A stretch of 64,000 nucleotides of DNA, from the NCBI RefSeq assembly GCF_900091605.1, contig NZ_FMCQ01000009.1, positions 186,001 through 250,000 on the forward strand, written 5' to 3'. The notes beneath the pieces are model-generated. The model was not told the origin of the DNA, ran no database searches, and saw only the letters and a program-made list of their open reading frames with translations. This stretch comes from Micromonospora tulbaghiae (GTDB lineage: Bacteria > Actinomycetota > Actinomycetes > Mycobacteriales > Micromonosporaceae). The position numbers and the translations under genes were made by a program. This document shows, one piece after another, positions 11,512 to 20,120 of the stretch (the first letter of the stretch is position 1; every line of letters begins with the position of its first letter).

Positions 11512-14034
11512 TCAGGGCACGACTCGCAGGCGCGGCAGCTCCCCCGCGACGACCGTCTCCGGGTCGACCTGGGCGCCGAACCAGGCCTCCAGCCGCTCGT
11601 ACGGCAGAGGGCGGCTGAACAGGAAGCCCTGGCCGATCTCACAGCCGATGTCCTGGAGCAGCTCCAACGTCAGCTCGCTCTCCACACCCTCGGCCACCAC
11701 GGTCAGGCCGAACTGCTGGGAGAGCATCACCACCGCGTTCACGATCGCCAGGTCGCCCGGATCGGTCGCCATGCCCTGCACGAACGACCGATCCACCTTC
11801 ACCTCGTGCACCGGCAGCCGGCGCAGTTGCGCCAGCGACGAGTTACCGGTGCCGAAGTCGTCCACCGAAAGGCGGACACCGAGGTCACGCAGGCTGCGCA
11901 GGGTGGGGATGGGACGTTCGGTGCCGTCCAGGACACCCGCCTCGGTGACCTCCAGCGTCAGCCGCTGCGGCGGTACGCCGTACTCGGCCAGCAGATCGCG
12001 TACCAGCGCCGGGAAGTGCTGGTCGGTGAGCGTACGCGCGGCGAGGTTGACCGCGACGGACAGCGGCTGTTCGCCGTGGCTCCAGTCGCGGCTGCGCCGC
12101 AGGCTCTCCCGGAGCACGAACTCGGTGAGCCGGCCGAGCTGGCCGGTGTGCTCGGCCACCGCCACGAAGTCGTCCGGGGCGACACTGCCGTGCGCCGGAT
12201 GCTCCCACCGGGCCAGGCACTCCACGCCCACCAGACGGCGGTCCCGCAGCGTGACCTTGGGCTGGAAGTAGACCTCCAGTTCGCCCTCGTCCAGCGCCCG
12301 TTGCAGGTCGCCGGCGAGACCGAGCCGGCGCAACGACCGGGACTCCAGCGCCGGGCTGTAGAGCTGCACGCTGCCCGGTACCGACTTGGCCGCGGTGGCC
12401 GCCAGGTCGACGCGTTGCAGCAGCGCCACCGCATCGCTGCCGTGGTCCGGGTGGACGGCCACCCCGACGACCGTGTCCACGTCCAGGGTGAGCGCGTCGA
12501 AGACCATCTCGTCGCGGATCTGCTCCCGCAGCTGGGCCGCCAACTCCAGGGCCGCCTCGGTGCTCTCCAGCCGGAGCGTCACCAGGAACTCGTCACCACC
12601 GGCCCGGCCGACGAGCGCGGAAGAAGGCGCGCAGGAGCGCAGCCGCTCGGCCACCTCCATGAGCACCTTGTCTCCTGCGGCGTGGCCCAGCGACTCGTTC
12701 ACCTGGCGGAGCCGGTCCACGTCGAAGAGCAGCAGCGCCACCACCTCACCCGGCGCTCGGATCTTGACTGCCTCCGCCACCGACGAGGTGAGGCGCCGCC
12801 GGTTGGGCAGCCCGGTGAGCGCGTCGTGGTCGGCGTCGTGCCGCAGCCGGTCGACCAGGCGGGAGTTCTCCAGCGCCACCGCGGCGTGCGCGGCGACCGT
12901 CTCGAAGACGGGAATGTCGCCGGGGGCGAAGTGGCCGATGTCGCTGAGCCGGTTGGTCACCTCGAGCGTGCCGATCACGGCCTGGCCGGAACGCAGCGGC
13001 ACCACGATGGCGTCCTTGACCCGCTCCTCCCCCGCGGCCTGCCGCAACGCCGGATCTCCGCCGAGCCAGCGGCCGATCGAGAGGGTACGACCCTTCCGGT
13101 GCACCTGCTGACGCAGGCTCGCCGGGGTGGGCGCCAGGTCCAGCAGGCCGGGCGTGTCCACCCGGGCGGTGAGCAACACCTCGGGATGCCGCCCCTGGGC
13201 GGGCAGCCAGAGCGTCGCGTACTCGGCCTGCATCAGCGCGCGCACCCGGTCGAGCAGGATGTCGGCGAGCGACCGCTCGGTGCCGGAGGCGAGAAGGCGG
13301 GTGAGCTCGTACATCCCGGCCAGCGTCCGGTGCTGCCGGAAGAACTGGGAGTAGGAGCGGTAGACCAGGACCAGGCCGCTGAAGAGGGCGGCGAGCAGCA
13401 AGGCCGACCACCACGTCGTCTTCAGGGCGATCAGGACGAGCAGGCCGATCGCCACGTTGATGCCGGCGGTGAGCAGCGCCGTCGGCATGCTGCGCAGCGC
13501 GTCCCGCCCAGCCTGCCAGCCCTGGAGCAGCACGTGCACCCCGACCACGCTCACGAGGCTGACCAGCGTGACCACACAGACGGCGAGGAACAGCGAGCCC
13601 CAGGTGCCCGGCCCGACATTTTTCAGCGGCGGCAGTGCCAGGAGTACGAGGCTCGCCAGCGACGTGGCGGCGGCGGCCTTGGCGACGTTGAACCAGAGCT
13701 TCGCCGCGCCGAAGCGATGCGAGGCACTCCAGATCAGCACCGAGAGCGTGTAGATCAGGACGACACTCAACGGGGGCAGGAAGTAGAGCGCCACGATCAG
13801 TGGCACCTCGGTGAGCGTCACGCCCACCGACTGGCGCCGGACGTAGACGTTCAGCACCGCGAAGCTGATCCCCGCCATGACGACGAAGAACACGAAGGCG
13901 AGCGGCCACTTGCCGAACGGGTGGTCCGCCACCAGGGCGATGCACGTGCTGAAGACCACCGCCAGCAGCGCCAGAGGGGCGGTGACGAGCCAGGCACGTT
14001 CCGTTGACCTACGAGGTCGGCCCTGGCTTGCCAT
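11512..14034 (-). CDS. Membrane-anchored GGDEF-EAL cyclic di-GMP protein with GAF domain
   Basis: This 840-residue protein should make and/or break cyclic di-GMP. The N-terminal 230 residues hold seven or eight hydrophobic helices (MASE-like sensor region), followed by a GAF-like domain (about 245-395), a GGDEF domain (about 405-565) and an EAL domain (about 580-825). The GGDEF active site is intact (GRAGGDEF), with no RxxD inhibitory site before it. The EAL signature reads ECL (GVECLARW), keeping the metal-binding Glu; LEVTEA, DDFGTG, EVKVDRSFV, AEGVES and GQGF are all present, so phosphodiesterase activity is plausible. A short membrane peptide gene lies just upstream on the same strand, 50 bases away. 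Confidence 0.93.
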   Translation of the reverse strand: MASQGRPRRSTERAWLVTAPLALLAVVFSTCIALVADHPFGKWPLAFVFFVVMAGISFAVLNVYVRRQSVGVTLTEVPLIVALYFLPPLSVVLIYTLSVLIWSASHRFGAAKLWFNVAKAAAATSLASLVLLALPPLKNVGPGTWGSLFLAVCVVTLVSLVSVVGVHVLLQGWQAGRDALRSMPTALLTAGINVAIGLLVLIALKTTWWSALLLAALFSGLVLVYRSYSQFFRQHRTLAGMYELTRLLASGTERSLADILLDRVRALMQAEYATLWLPAQGRHPEVLLTARVDTPGLLDLAPTPASLRQQVHRKGRTLSIGRWLGGDPALRQAAGEERVKDAIVVPLRSGQAVIGTLEVTNRLSDIGHFAPGDIPVFETVAAHAAVALENSRLVDRLRHDADHDALTGLPNRRRLTSSVAEAVKIRAPGEVVALLLFDVDRLRQVNESLGHAAGDKVLMEVAERLRSCAPSSALVGRAGGDEFLVTLRLESTEAALELAAQLREQIRDEMVFDALTLDVDTVVGVAVHPDHGSDAVALLQRVDLAATAAKSVPGSVQLYSPALESRSLRRLGLAGDLQRALDEGELEVYFQPKVTLRDRRLVGVECLARWEHPAHGSVAPDDFVAVAEHTGQLGRLTEFVLRESLRRSRDWSHGEQPLSVAVNLAARTLTDQHFPALVRDLLAEYGVPPQRLTLEVTEAGVLDGTERPIPTLRSLRDLGVRLSVDDFGTGNSSLAQLRRLPVHEVKVDRSFVQGMATDPGDLAIVNAVVMLSQQFGLTVVAEGVESELTLELLQDIGCEIGQGFLFSRPLPYERLEAWFGAQVDPETVVAGELPRLRVVP

Positions 14035-14084
14035 GCCCCTCCTACCCGAGACGTCGTCCGCCGGCTAGCGGACGACTCGATGAT

Positions 14085-14222
14085 TCAGCGCGGGGTGTCC
14101 ATCGTCCAGACGATGTCGGCGAGTTGCACCGCACCGGTACCGGGAAGGATGCCGAAGGCACCTGCGACGGCGGCGAGCACGAGGAGCGAGCCAAGCAGCC
14201 GGCCCAGCGTTCGACCAGACAT
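14085..14222 (-). CDS. Small hydrophobic peptide (45 aa) upstream of the GGDEF-EAL gene
   Basis: The ATG at 14222 is preceded by ACAGGAGCAATC, a strong ribosome-binding site. The product has an Arg-containing start (MSGRTLGRLLGSLL), a single hydrophobic helix (about residues 10-30) and a short polar C-terminus ending TMDTPR. It ends 50 bases before the GGDEF-EAL gene on the same strand, so the two are likely cotranscribed. I do not recognise the family; a small membrane partner or modulator of the sensor protein is one possibility, a cleaved signal-type peptide another. Confidence 0.65.
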   Translation of the reverse strand: MSGRTLGRLLGSLLVLAAVAGAFGILPGTGAVQLADIVWTMDTPR

Positions 14223-14642
14223 GATTGCTCCTGTCGGGAGATTGCCACAGGGATGGTGAAGGTTTCCCGATCGTGCCACAAGCCTGAGGGGCAGAAAAGC
14301 GGAGAGGACCCGCCCAGCCCGAGTAGCTGTCAGGTTCCGCCGTTCGGCCCGGCCACCCACGACACGCAGCCAGGTCATGGGGGTGAAGGGACGTCAGCCG
14401 CTTCGTCCATTGCGGATTCCCACCTTCACCCACGAAGGGGATCAAGTCATACGAAACCCCACACCACCAACCCTGGGTCGCCCGGGCCGGCTCAACCTGG
14501 CCGATCCTCCGACGGGTCGCCACCGGACCCACGGGCATTGACCACCATACCTGCCCGTGTCATGAACGCCAGAGGGTGATTCCCTCATTCACGCCGGAAC
14601 CGCTCAGCGGCTCACCGGGTGGCCTCCGCCTTCGGCGCACGT
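14223..14642 (-). promoter_or_regulatory. Long structured leader upstream of the small peptide (420-bp gap)
   Basis: No convincing gene lies here. On the minus strand the stretch contains a long-range stem, GGGTGAAGG (around 14425-14433) with CCTTCACCC (around 14381-14389), and then ACCTGACAGCTACTCGG (about 14335-14319). The second stretch resembles the conserved 3' part of ydaO-type cyclic di-AMP riboswitches (ACCCGACAGCTAACTCCG in the textbook example). The other half of that motif is not clearly present, so I describe this only as a structured leader with a partial resemblance. It sits directly ahead of a gene pair concerned with cyclic dinucleotides. Confidence 0.35.
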
Positions 14643-14900
14643 CTACCTGAGCATGTCCGCCCCGCCGGTGCCCGGGTCGACCGCCACGCTGAGCTTGAAG
14701 TGTCCCCGGGCTCGGGCCTCGACACGGGGGACGAAGTCGACGACAAGCAAGCGCTCGGTTCCGCGGAGTCCTCGTACCTGCGTTTCGTACGGCTCGGAGA
14801 TCTGCCAGTCGTCGAGCCGGAACCCGCCTCGGGGCTTGCCGGCGCGCATCCGTCTGGTGAACTCGGCGGTCGCCAGCACCCGAACCTCATCCTGATCCAC
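14643..14900 (-). CDS. Conserved hypothetical protein (85 aa)
   Basis: This 85-residue soluble protein begins MDQDEVRVLATAEFTRRMRA and contains GKPRGGFRLDDWQISEPYET and LLVVDFVPRVEARARGHF. It has no membrane segment and no catalytic motif that I recognise; the alternating hydrophobic pattern suggests a small beta-rich domain. It is the gene next to an SRPBCC-like gene with the same orientation (63-base gap), and both lie just outside the integrated element. Confidence 0.6.
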   Translation of the reverse strand: MDQDEVRVLATAEFTRRMRAGKPRGGFRLDDWQISEPYETQVRGLRGTERLLVVDFVPRVEARARGHFKLSVAVDPGTGGADMLR

Positions 14901-14963
14901 GACCCAGTATCGATCTACCGGCCCGTCCGCCGGTGGACGCGGCCCGGCGGAGCGGCGGCGTGA

Positions 14964-15323
14964 CTACTGGCCGAAGGTGTACCGCAGATTCGCATTGATC
15001 AGCTCGTTCAGCCGCTTACGCAGGTGCCCGAGCAGCGAGGGATCGGGTAGCGGCTCAGCGAGCAGCAGCGTCCACCGGAGCAGGGTGCCTTGATGCCCGT
15101 CGGACGCGAGATCGAAGCGCACCTGCGCGTCGGGCCGCTTCGGCCACAGCGATGACCAGACGACCAGGGTCGGGCGTTCGCGGCGCAGGATCTGCGGCCG
15201 CTGTTCGTCGTCGAGCAACCGCAGCCACGGGCGGGCCGGATCGCGGTCGGGCTCGGTCAGCGCCTCGAAGACGACGGCCGGGGGAGGCGCCTGACCGCGC
15301 ATGCGGCTGCCCGCTTCGAACAT
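14964..15323 (-). CDS. SRPBCC-like (START/Bet v1 fold) small protein
   Basis: The 119-residue product has the pattern of an SRPBCC ligand-binding fold: PPAVVFEALTEPDRDPARPWL near the start, a central strand pair including PTLVVWSSLWPKRPDAQV, then VRFDLASDGHQGTLLRWTLL and a C-terminal helix with LGHLRKRLNELINANLRYTF. Such proteins act as lipid-binding or polyketide-cyclase-like folds or as conserved proteins of unknown role. It is the last chromosomal gene before attL. Confidence 0.6.
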   Translation of the reverse strand: MFEAGSRMRGQAPPPAVVFEALTEPDRDPARPWLRLLDDEQRPQILRRERPTLVVWSSLWPKRPDAQVRFDLASDGHQGTLLRWTLLLAEPLPDPSLLGHLRKRLNELINANLRYTFGQ

Positions 15324-15384
15324 GGCTCAGCTCAACGGCGCATCTCGGCAGGGCCGACGCGCACCGCACGGCCTGAACGAGAAT

Positions 15385-15417
15385 GGCCCCGGAGCGCTTT
15401 TCGCAGCTCACGGGGCC
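15385..15417 (-). terminator. Hairpin terminator outside attL (native tRNA-Tyr terminator)
   Basis: GGCCCCG at 15385-15391 pairs with CGGGGCC at 15411-15417, with a further GAGC/GCTC pairing inside. It lies nine bases beyond the attL repeat. Before the element inserted, it would have followed the 3' end of tRNA-Tyr on the minus strand, so it is probably the original terminator of that tRNA. Confidence 0.55.
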
Positions 15418-15425
15418 GTTCTTGC

Positions 15426-15480
15426 ACCTGGTGGCGGGTAGAGGATTCGAACCTCTGAAGCTTTCGCGACGGATTTACAG
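15426..15480 (-). repeat. attL: 55-bp copy of the tRNA-Tyr 3' half
   Basis: These 55 bases are identical to 32300-32354, which covers the tRNA-Tyr sequence from the anticodon loop to the encoded CCA plus three flanking bases. The sequence diverges on both sides (15481 A versus T; 15425 C versus T). The 5' half of the tRNA is absent, so this copy is not a functional tRNA. Confidence 0.95.
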
Positions 15481-15602
15481 AGCGTCTGCGGTCGTGCTCC
15501 TCATCTGACCCCTGACCTGCGCCTTCTCCATCCTGAGAGCCATCTGATCAGCGGACCGCCCACGATCCGCCCACGACAAGCCTCCGCGCCTGACGCCGGA
15601 AC

Positions 15603-16730
15603 TTGAGCGCGTGGCGTCCAATAGAGGGCGTGCCATCGATCAGAGACCGCTTCCTTGCTGCCCACAGCGGCTGGCGCGCTGGCAGCGTCCGCCCCGCCAG
15701 CCCGACCTCCCGCAGGGCAAGGACTCCCAACCGCCCGACGACCGGGGTTACCCACCGAAGGCTTGCCAACCAAGGACAGTCCTTGCGACTCGAACTTGCG
15801 TCGGTCGCACCTCTTGAGCTGAAACCCGATCCCTGGCAGCGCCTGCTCGCCATCGGCAGCATCCTCTCGGTGATCGTCCTCGGCGTCGGCTTATTCATCA
15901 CCAACGCAGCCAACCGGCACCAGCAGGAGGCCACCCGCCGACAGCAGGACCTCGCGGCAGCAGGACAGATCGCAGACCGGTTCGCTCAAGCCATTGATCA
16001 ACTCGGACAAGCAGGCGCAGACAAGATCGATGTACGACTTGGGGCGCTCTACTCCCTCGAACGCATAATGCGCGACTCCGCCATCGACCAACCAGCGGTT
16101 GTAGAGGTTGTGGCCGCCTTCATTAGGGTGCATGCCCCTGCGTCTGCGGCAAATCCCATCGCGCCAACCGCAAGCCCACAAAATTTCAGAGTCCCCACGA
16201 CGTCCGTTGACATTCAGGCTGCACTGACAGTTCTTGGTCGTCGCAACCGAGATCATGATTACTTACCCCACGGCCTGAACCTCGCTGGCACGAACTTGGG
16301 CGGGGCTAACCTCGCCGATTCCCAGCTAGACGGTGCAAACCTCGACAACGCTGATCTCCGCGGTGCCTTCATGAGTAAGACGCAGCTCAAGGGTGCTTTC
16401 ATGGGAAGGGCGAACCTGTACGGCTCAACTGTCAGCGTCGCCAATCTGAGCAAAGCCTTCCTGGTCGGTGCCGATCTCAGGTACGCCAAGATGCATGCCA
16501 CCGATCTCACTTGGGCGGATCTTCGAGGCGCCGATTTGAGAGGCGCCGACATGCTTGGCGCGGCGCTGGCGATGGCAGATTTGACTGGCGCGGACCTGCG
16601 AGGTGCAGTGAATCTCACGAAGGACGGTGTCCGTTGCGCCAAGGTAGACGATCTGACTCGTCTACCGGGTGGAATCACTCGACCGGCACCTCTTAACGAC
16701 CTAGAGCTGGAGTTCTGTCGGTTCAGTTAA
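15603..16730 (+). CDS. Membrane-anchored pentapeptide-repeat protein
   Basis: The product (375 residues from a TTG start) has one transmembrane helix (about 82-100: LAIGSILSVIVLGVGLFI), a helical segment QIADRFAQAIDQLGQ with LGALYSLERIMRDS, and then about 25 pentapeptide repeats of the A(D/N)LxG type from residue 230 to 345 forming a right-handed beta-helix. The first 60 residues are Arg/Pro-rich and may not be translated, so the true start is uncertain. Proteins with this layout are common in Streptomyces-type genomes with unknown function. It is the only plus-strand gene between attL and int, so it is element cargo. Its GC content is lower than the flanking chromosome. Confidence 0.8.
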   Translation: MSAWRPIEGVPSIRDRFLAAHSGWRAGSVRPASPTSRRARTPNRPTTGVTHRRLANQGQSLRLELASVAPLELKPDPWQRLLAIGSILSVIVLGVGLFITNAANRHQQEATRRQQDLAAAGQIADRFAQAIDQLGQAGADKIDVRLGALYSLERIMRDSAIDQPAVVEVVAAFIRVHAPASAANPIAPTASPQNFRVPTTSVDIQAALTVLGRRNRDHDYLPHGLNLAGTNLGGANLADSQLDGANLDNADLRGAFMSKTQLKGAFMGRANLYGSTVSVANLSKAFLVGADLRYAKMHATDLTWADLRGADLRGADMLGAALAMADLTGADLRGAVNLTKDGVRCAKVDDLTRLPGGITRPAPLNDLELEFCRFS

Positions 16731-16738
16731 CCTTTGGC

Positions 16739-18175
16739 TCAACCGAGCGCCCCACCGATGCGGTCGTTCATGGTGTCGTCTCCCCCGTCGATGCAGTTGG
16801 CGTAGACGCGGAGCAGGACAGCGACCCCGTGACCCAGGCGCCGGGCGACCTCGGTCGGCGGAACACCAGCGTTCAGCCAGAGCGAGGCCGCCGCGTGCCG
16901 CAGGTCGTAGGGTCGGCGGACGAGCGGCGAGGCAACCTGCGATTCGGTCAGCGCCTTCTCGCGGGCGAGCTTCCACCACCGGTCGTAGACGGACTCGGAG
17001 AGCGGCCCACCGTGCAGGCCCCGGAAGAACCGACCGTCCGGCGCGACCCCGTGATTGTCGACGTGCGCGCACAGCAGCTCGACCAGCCGGGGCGGGATCG
17101 GAACCGTCCGAGTCTCAGCCCTCCCTCGGTGCTTCAGTCCGCGCCGCTCGTGGGAGCCGCCGTGGTCGGTCCAGTGGGAGCCAGCGCGCGGTGAGGTGCC
17201 GGCGAGCACCAGGCGGCCCCAGCGGTATTCGATCTTCTCGTGGTCGCAGGACCGGGAAGGCTTGACCGCCGCCAGGTCGTCGAAGTCGGCCCCGCAGTCG
17301 GCGCACCGGCCCGAAAGATCGCAGTCCTCTCGCCGGAGATCCGCAGCTTCCGAGGGCCGCATGCCCGCGTAGTAGAGGCAGCCGAAGAACGCGGTGACCT
17401 TGTCCGCGCGTTTGCCGAGAGATTTCACCGCCTCCAGCAGCGTGGCGACCTGGGCCGGGTTCGCCACCACCCGCCGGTCGATGGACTGGGCGACCTCGGG
17501 GGCGGTCCACTGGACCTTGTCGACCGGGTTGGAGTCGATCAGCTCCAGCTCGACGGCGTACCCGAGCACGTTGTAAAAGGTGGCCCGCTTCCGCTGAACG
17601 GTGGAGGCAGCCGCGGGCTTGCCGTCGAGGCGTACGCAGAGGCTGTCGAGGACTCGGCGGACCATCGCGGGTGAGTCCAGCTCGACGACCGGCAGGGACG
17701 CGGTTTCCAGCCAGGCGAGGGCTGCCGCGTGCTCGGTGGGGATCTCATCGGACCAGCGGCGCGGGTTGAGGCCGTAGAGGTACAGCGCCTCGCGGAGCAG
17801 GGCGTCAGCCGGTCTGCCCCGCTTGGCCGGGCGGGTCAGGGTCACCGTGATCGAGGTCAGCGCCTCGACGATCGACCGCCGGGTCTTGGCCGCCGCCCGG
17901 GGCCACTTCATCTCGACGTACGCGCGGCTGTGCGCGTACCAGGTGGTGGGGTTCTTGGTTCTGGCCTCGGAGACCGGGCGGCCGGTGGCCGGGTCGAAGG
18001 GCTCCCCCGCGTTGGCCGCCTGGACCAGCTCGGCGCGGAACGAGTGCGCCAGGGCTTTGGTACGGAACATCTCCTCAAAGCGTTGGCCGCTCACCGCCCA
18101 GCGGACCCGCCATGGCCGAGCCTTCCGGTCAGCGCGCTTGCCGATCTCCCAGATCTGGACCTCGTAGCTCTTCAC
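16739..18175 (-). CDS. int: Site-specific tyrosine recombinase (AICE integrase)
   Basis: This 478-residue integrase catalyses recombination between attP and the tRNA-Tyr attB. It starts at a GTG overlapping the xis stop (GTGA). The N-terminal arm/core-binding region spans residues 1-230. Catalytic residues are Arg273 (GMRPSEA), Arg426 (YDLRHAA), His449 (LGHG) and Tyr458 (VLLRVYANC). The first His of the usual HxxR box is Tyr423, as I recall for pSAM2-like integrases. Unusually, four cysteines (C285, C291, C294, C310) lie between the first Arg and the second box and include CADC, suggesting a zinc-binding insertion. It is nearest to attL, as expected. Confidence 0.95.
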   Translation of the reverse strand: MKSYEVQIWEIGKRADRKARPWRVRWAVSGQRFEEMFRTKALAHSFRAELVQAANAGEPFDPATGRPVSEARTKNPTTWYAHSRAYVEMKWPRAAAKTRRSIVEALTSITVTLTRPAKRGRPADALLREALYLYGLNPRRWSDEIPTEHAAALAWLETASLPVVELDSPAMVRRVLDSLCVRLDGKPAAASTVQRKRATFYNVLGYAVELELIDSNPVDKVQWTAPEVAQSIDRRVVANPAQVATLLEAVKSLGKRADKVTAFFGCLYYAGMRPSEAADLRREDCDLSGRCADCGADFDDLAAVKPSRSCDHEKIEYRWGRLVLAGTSPRAGSHWTDHGGSHERRGLKHRGRAETRTVPIPPRLVELLCAHVDNHGVAPDGRFFRGLHGGPLSESVYDRWWKLAREKALTESQVASPLVRRPYDLRHAAASLWLNAGVPPTEVARRLGHGVAVLLRVYANCIDGGDDTMNDRIGGALG

Positions 18176-18357
18176 GCGGCGTCCTGCTCCAGGTCGCCGA
18201 GCCACCGACCGAGCGCCGACCGGCGGACTCGAAGCTGCCCGTTTGGGAGCTTGATGACCCGTGGTCCCTTGCCGGTCTGCCGCCAGTAGAACCAGGTCGA
18301 GCGCGGTACCCGCAGTTCGGCGAGCACTTCCGGCACGGTCAACAACTCCTCGTTCAC
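18172..18357 (-). CDS. xis: Excisionase, MerR-like helix-turn-helix DNA-binding protein
   Basis: This 61-residue protein has the HTH_17-type excisionase fold: LLTVPEVLAELRVPRSTWF, then WRQTGKGPRVIKLPNGQLRV, a winged helix for DNA bending. It starts at a GTG, overlapping the rep stop by four bases and the int start by four bases, so rep, xis and int are translationally coupled. It should direct Int toward excision. Confidence 0.88.
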   Translation of the reverse strand: MNEELLTVPEVLAELRVPRSTWFYWRQTGKGPRVIKLPNGQLRVRRSALGRWLGDLEQDAA

Positions 18358-20120
18358 TGCGTCCCCTCCCCGTCGTGCTGTGCGCTGTGCTGAGTTGCCG
18401 AAAGATCTGTGGACCCCTGCGCGGCCCGGTCCTTGGCGGCGAGCAGTTCGGACCGCCAGCGGGCGCGTTCGCTGATGGAGCGCATGAGCCGGTGGGCCAG
18501 CGGTCCCACGTCGGGGTCGTCGGGTCGGGCGAGTTCCCAGGCGTGCCGGACCCGTTCGGCGGTGGCGTCCTGGTCGTCGACGAGCTGCCCGGCCGTGGCG
18601 CTGTCGGTGGGGGCACCGAGCAGTGCCCGCACCCAGGCCCGTACGTCGTGCTTGTGGTCGGCGAGGGTCTTGCCGGACCAGTCGCGGGAGATGAGGATGC
18701 GCCGGCCACCGATGCCGAGGGTGTCGCGCTGGTGGACCTTGCCCTTGCAGCGGCCGGGCTTGAGCTTGGCGTGTGCCTTCTTGGGCTGGACGCCGTAGAG
18801 CAGCCAGTTGGCGCATCGCTCGGTGCAGGGGGTGAGCTGGAGTTGCTGCCAGAGCCGGTCGAGGTGCTTGCGTTGCCGGTCGGTGGTCGCCTTGTGGACG
18901 TCGCCGGTGTGCTTGGTGATGTATTTCGTGACGTACCGGATGGTCCGTTCGGCGTCCCCAGTGCCGGGCATGACGCCGCGGGCGTCGACCTGGGCGCCGA
19001 AGCGGACGACGTGCACGGGCTCGGCGTCCGAGTCGTCGTCGATGGCGTCGAGGGCTTCCGTCCAGGTGGTCAGCGGCTCCCGGGTGTCGGGGTCGACCCA
19101 CGCGGCTGCCTGCTCCTCCCAGACGGGTAGCCGGTCGAGGGTGTAGCGCTGGACGTCGACCGCCGGCCACCACACCTGGTGATAGGTCGCCGCCGCGACG
19201 GTGCGCAGGACGTCCCGGGGGATGGTGCCCCGGATGGCGAAGTGGGCGTGTGGGGCGAGTCGACGTTGCGGCTCGACGCAGCCGGCGTACTGGACGTTCC
19301 AGCCCTCGCAGCGGCGCAGGTTCTGCCAGAACCGGTCGAGCAGCCGGGGGAAGTGGACGGCGTCCCAGGCGGCGCGACGGTAGTCGTATCGGTCGGGATT
19401 GAGTGGGGTGCCGTCGGGGCGGACCGGGCCGTATGAGTCGAGGGTGAGCGTGAGCCACATCGACGGCCGGAACGTCGCGCCGTCCGAAGCGGTGTAGGTC
19501 TTGCCGACGGTGCGCCGCTCGACCTTGCGCCGAGGTAGCTCGGGGGCGTCCTGACGTCGCCTGGTGGAACGCTTGCGCCGGCGGCCGGATTCGTCGTCGG
19601 AGTCCTCGTCGTCGGTGGCGTGAGGTGGCCCGACGCGACCGCGCAGGCCCTCGGCAGCGATAGCTTCCTCTACCTCGCGGATCGCCTCGTCGAGGTCGGT
19701 CACCTGGTCCCACTGGGCGCCGCGTACGGCCTCGTCGCGGGAGAACTCCAGGTGTGCGCGGAACAGGATCAAGGACTTCTGCGCCTCGGTCGCAGGTTCC
19801 GGGCCGGGTAGTGGTTCGTCGTCGCGGTGCCAGCCCTCACGGATCTGGGCTTGGCGCAGCCGGCGGTTCTTCTTTGCGCAGGGCGCGCACTTGTCTTCCC
19901 GGGTCGCGCCGCAGGGCAGGTCGATGACCTCGGTCAGGCCGGTGTCGAGGTCGGTGCGGCGCATGGCCAGGGGGCGCACACAGACGCCGTACTCGGCGGC
20001 GATCTCCTTGAGCACCTCGACCGAGCGGGGCAACGCCATGCGGGCCGCCCGCGACCCCGGGCGAGGAGCAACCGGGGTCGGGGCGGCGGGAGCGAGGCCG
20101 GGCAGGGTGGGAGCGGTCAT
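18354..20120 (-). CDS. Replication initiator, RepSA-like HUH endonuclease
   Basis: This 588-residue protein should nick the element's origin and start rolling-circle replication of the excised circle. The three HUH/Rep motifs are visible: WLTLTLDSY (residues 222-230), PHAHFAIRG with His291 and His293, and YVTKYITKH with Tyr396 or Tyr400 as the nucleophile candidate. A zinc-type cluster sits in the N-terminus (C70, C78, C81), and a highly charged linker runs from 166 to 200. The ATG overlaps the stop of the upstream gene (ATGA). It matches the RepSA family of pSAM2-type elements. Confidence 0.9.
   Translation of the reverse strand: MTAPTLPGLAPAAPTPVAPRPGSRAARMALPRSVEVLKEIAAEYGVCVRPLAMRRTDLDTGLTEVIDLPCGATREDKCAPCAKKNRRLRQAQIREGWHRDDEPLPGPEPATEAQKSLILFRAHLEFSRDEAVRGAQWDQVTDLDEAIREVEEAIAAEGLRGRVGPPHATDDEDSDDESGRRRKRSTRRRQDAPELPRRKVERRTVGKTYTASDGATFRPSMWLTLTLDSYGPVRPDGTPLNPDRYDYRRAAWDAVHFPRLLDRFWQNLRRCEGWNVQYAGCVEPQRRLAPHAHFAIRGTIPRDVLRTVAAATYHQVWWPAVDVQRYTLDRLPVWEEQAAAWVDPDTREPLTTWTEALDAIDDDSDAEPVHVVRFGAQVDARGVMPGTGDAERTIRYVTKYITKHTGDVHKATTDRQRKHLDRLWQQLQLTPCTERCANWLLYGVQPKKAHAKLKPGRCKGKVHQRDTLGIGGRRILISRDWSGKTLADHKHDVRAWVRALLGAPTDSATAGQLVDDQDATAERVRHAWELARPDDPDVGPLAHRLMRSISERARWRSELLAAKDRAAQGSTDLSATQHSAQHDGEGTQ

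Noticed and set aside
14065..14538. Minus-strand 157-codon frame in the leader region
   Set aside because: Cys/Trp/Arg-rich chance product overlapping the better supported 45-aa peptide and structured leader.
15426..15480. Second tRNA-Tyr gene
   Set aside because: Only the 3' half is present; it is the attL copy.
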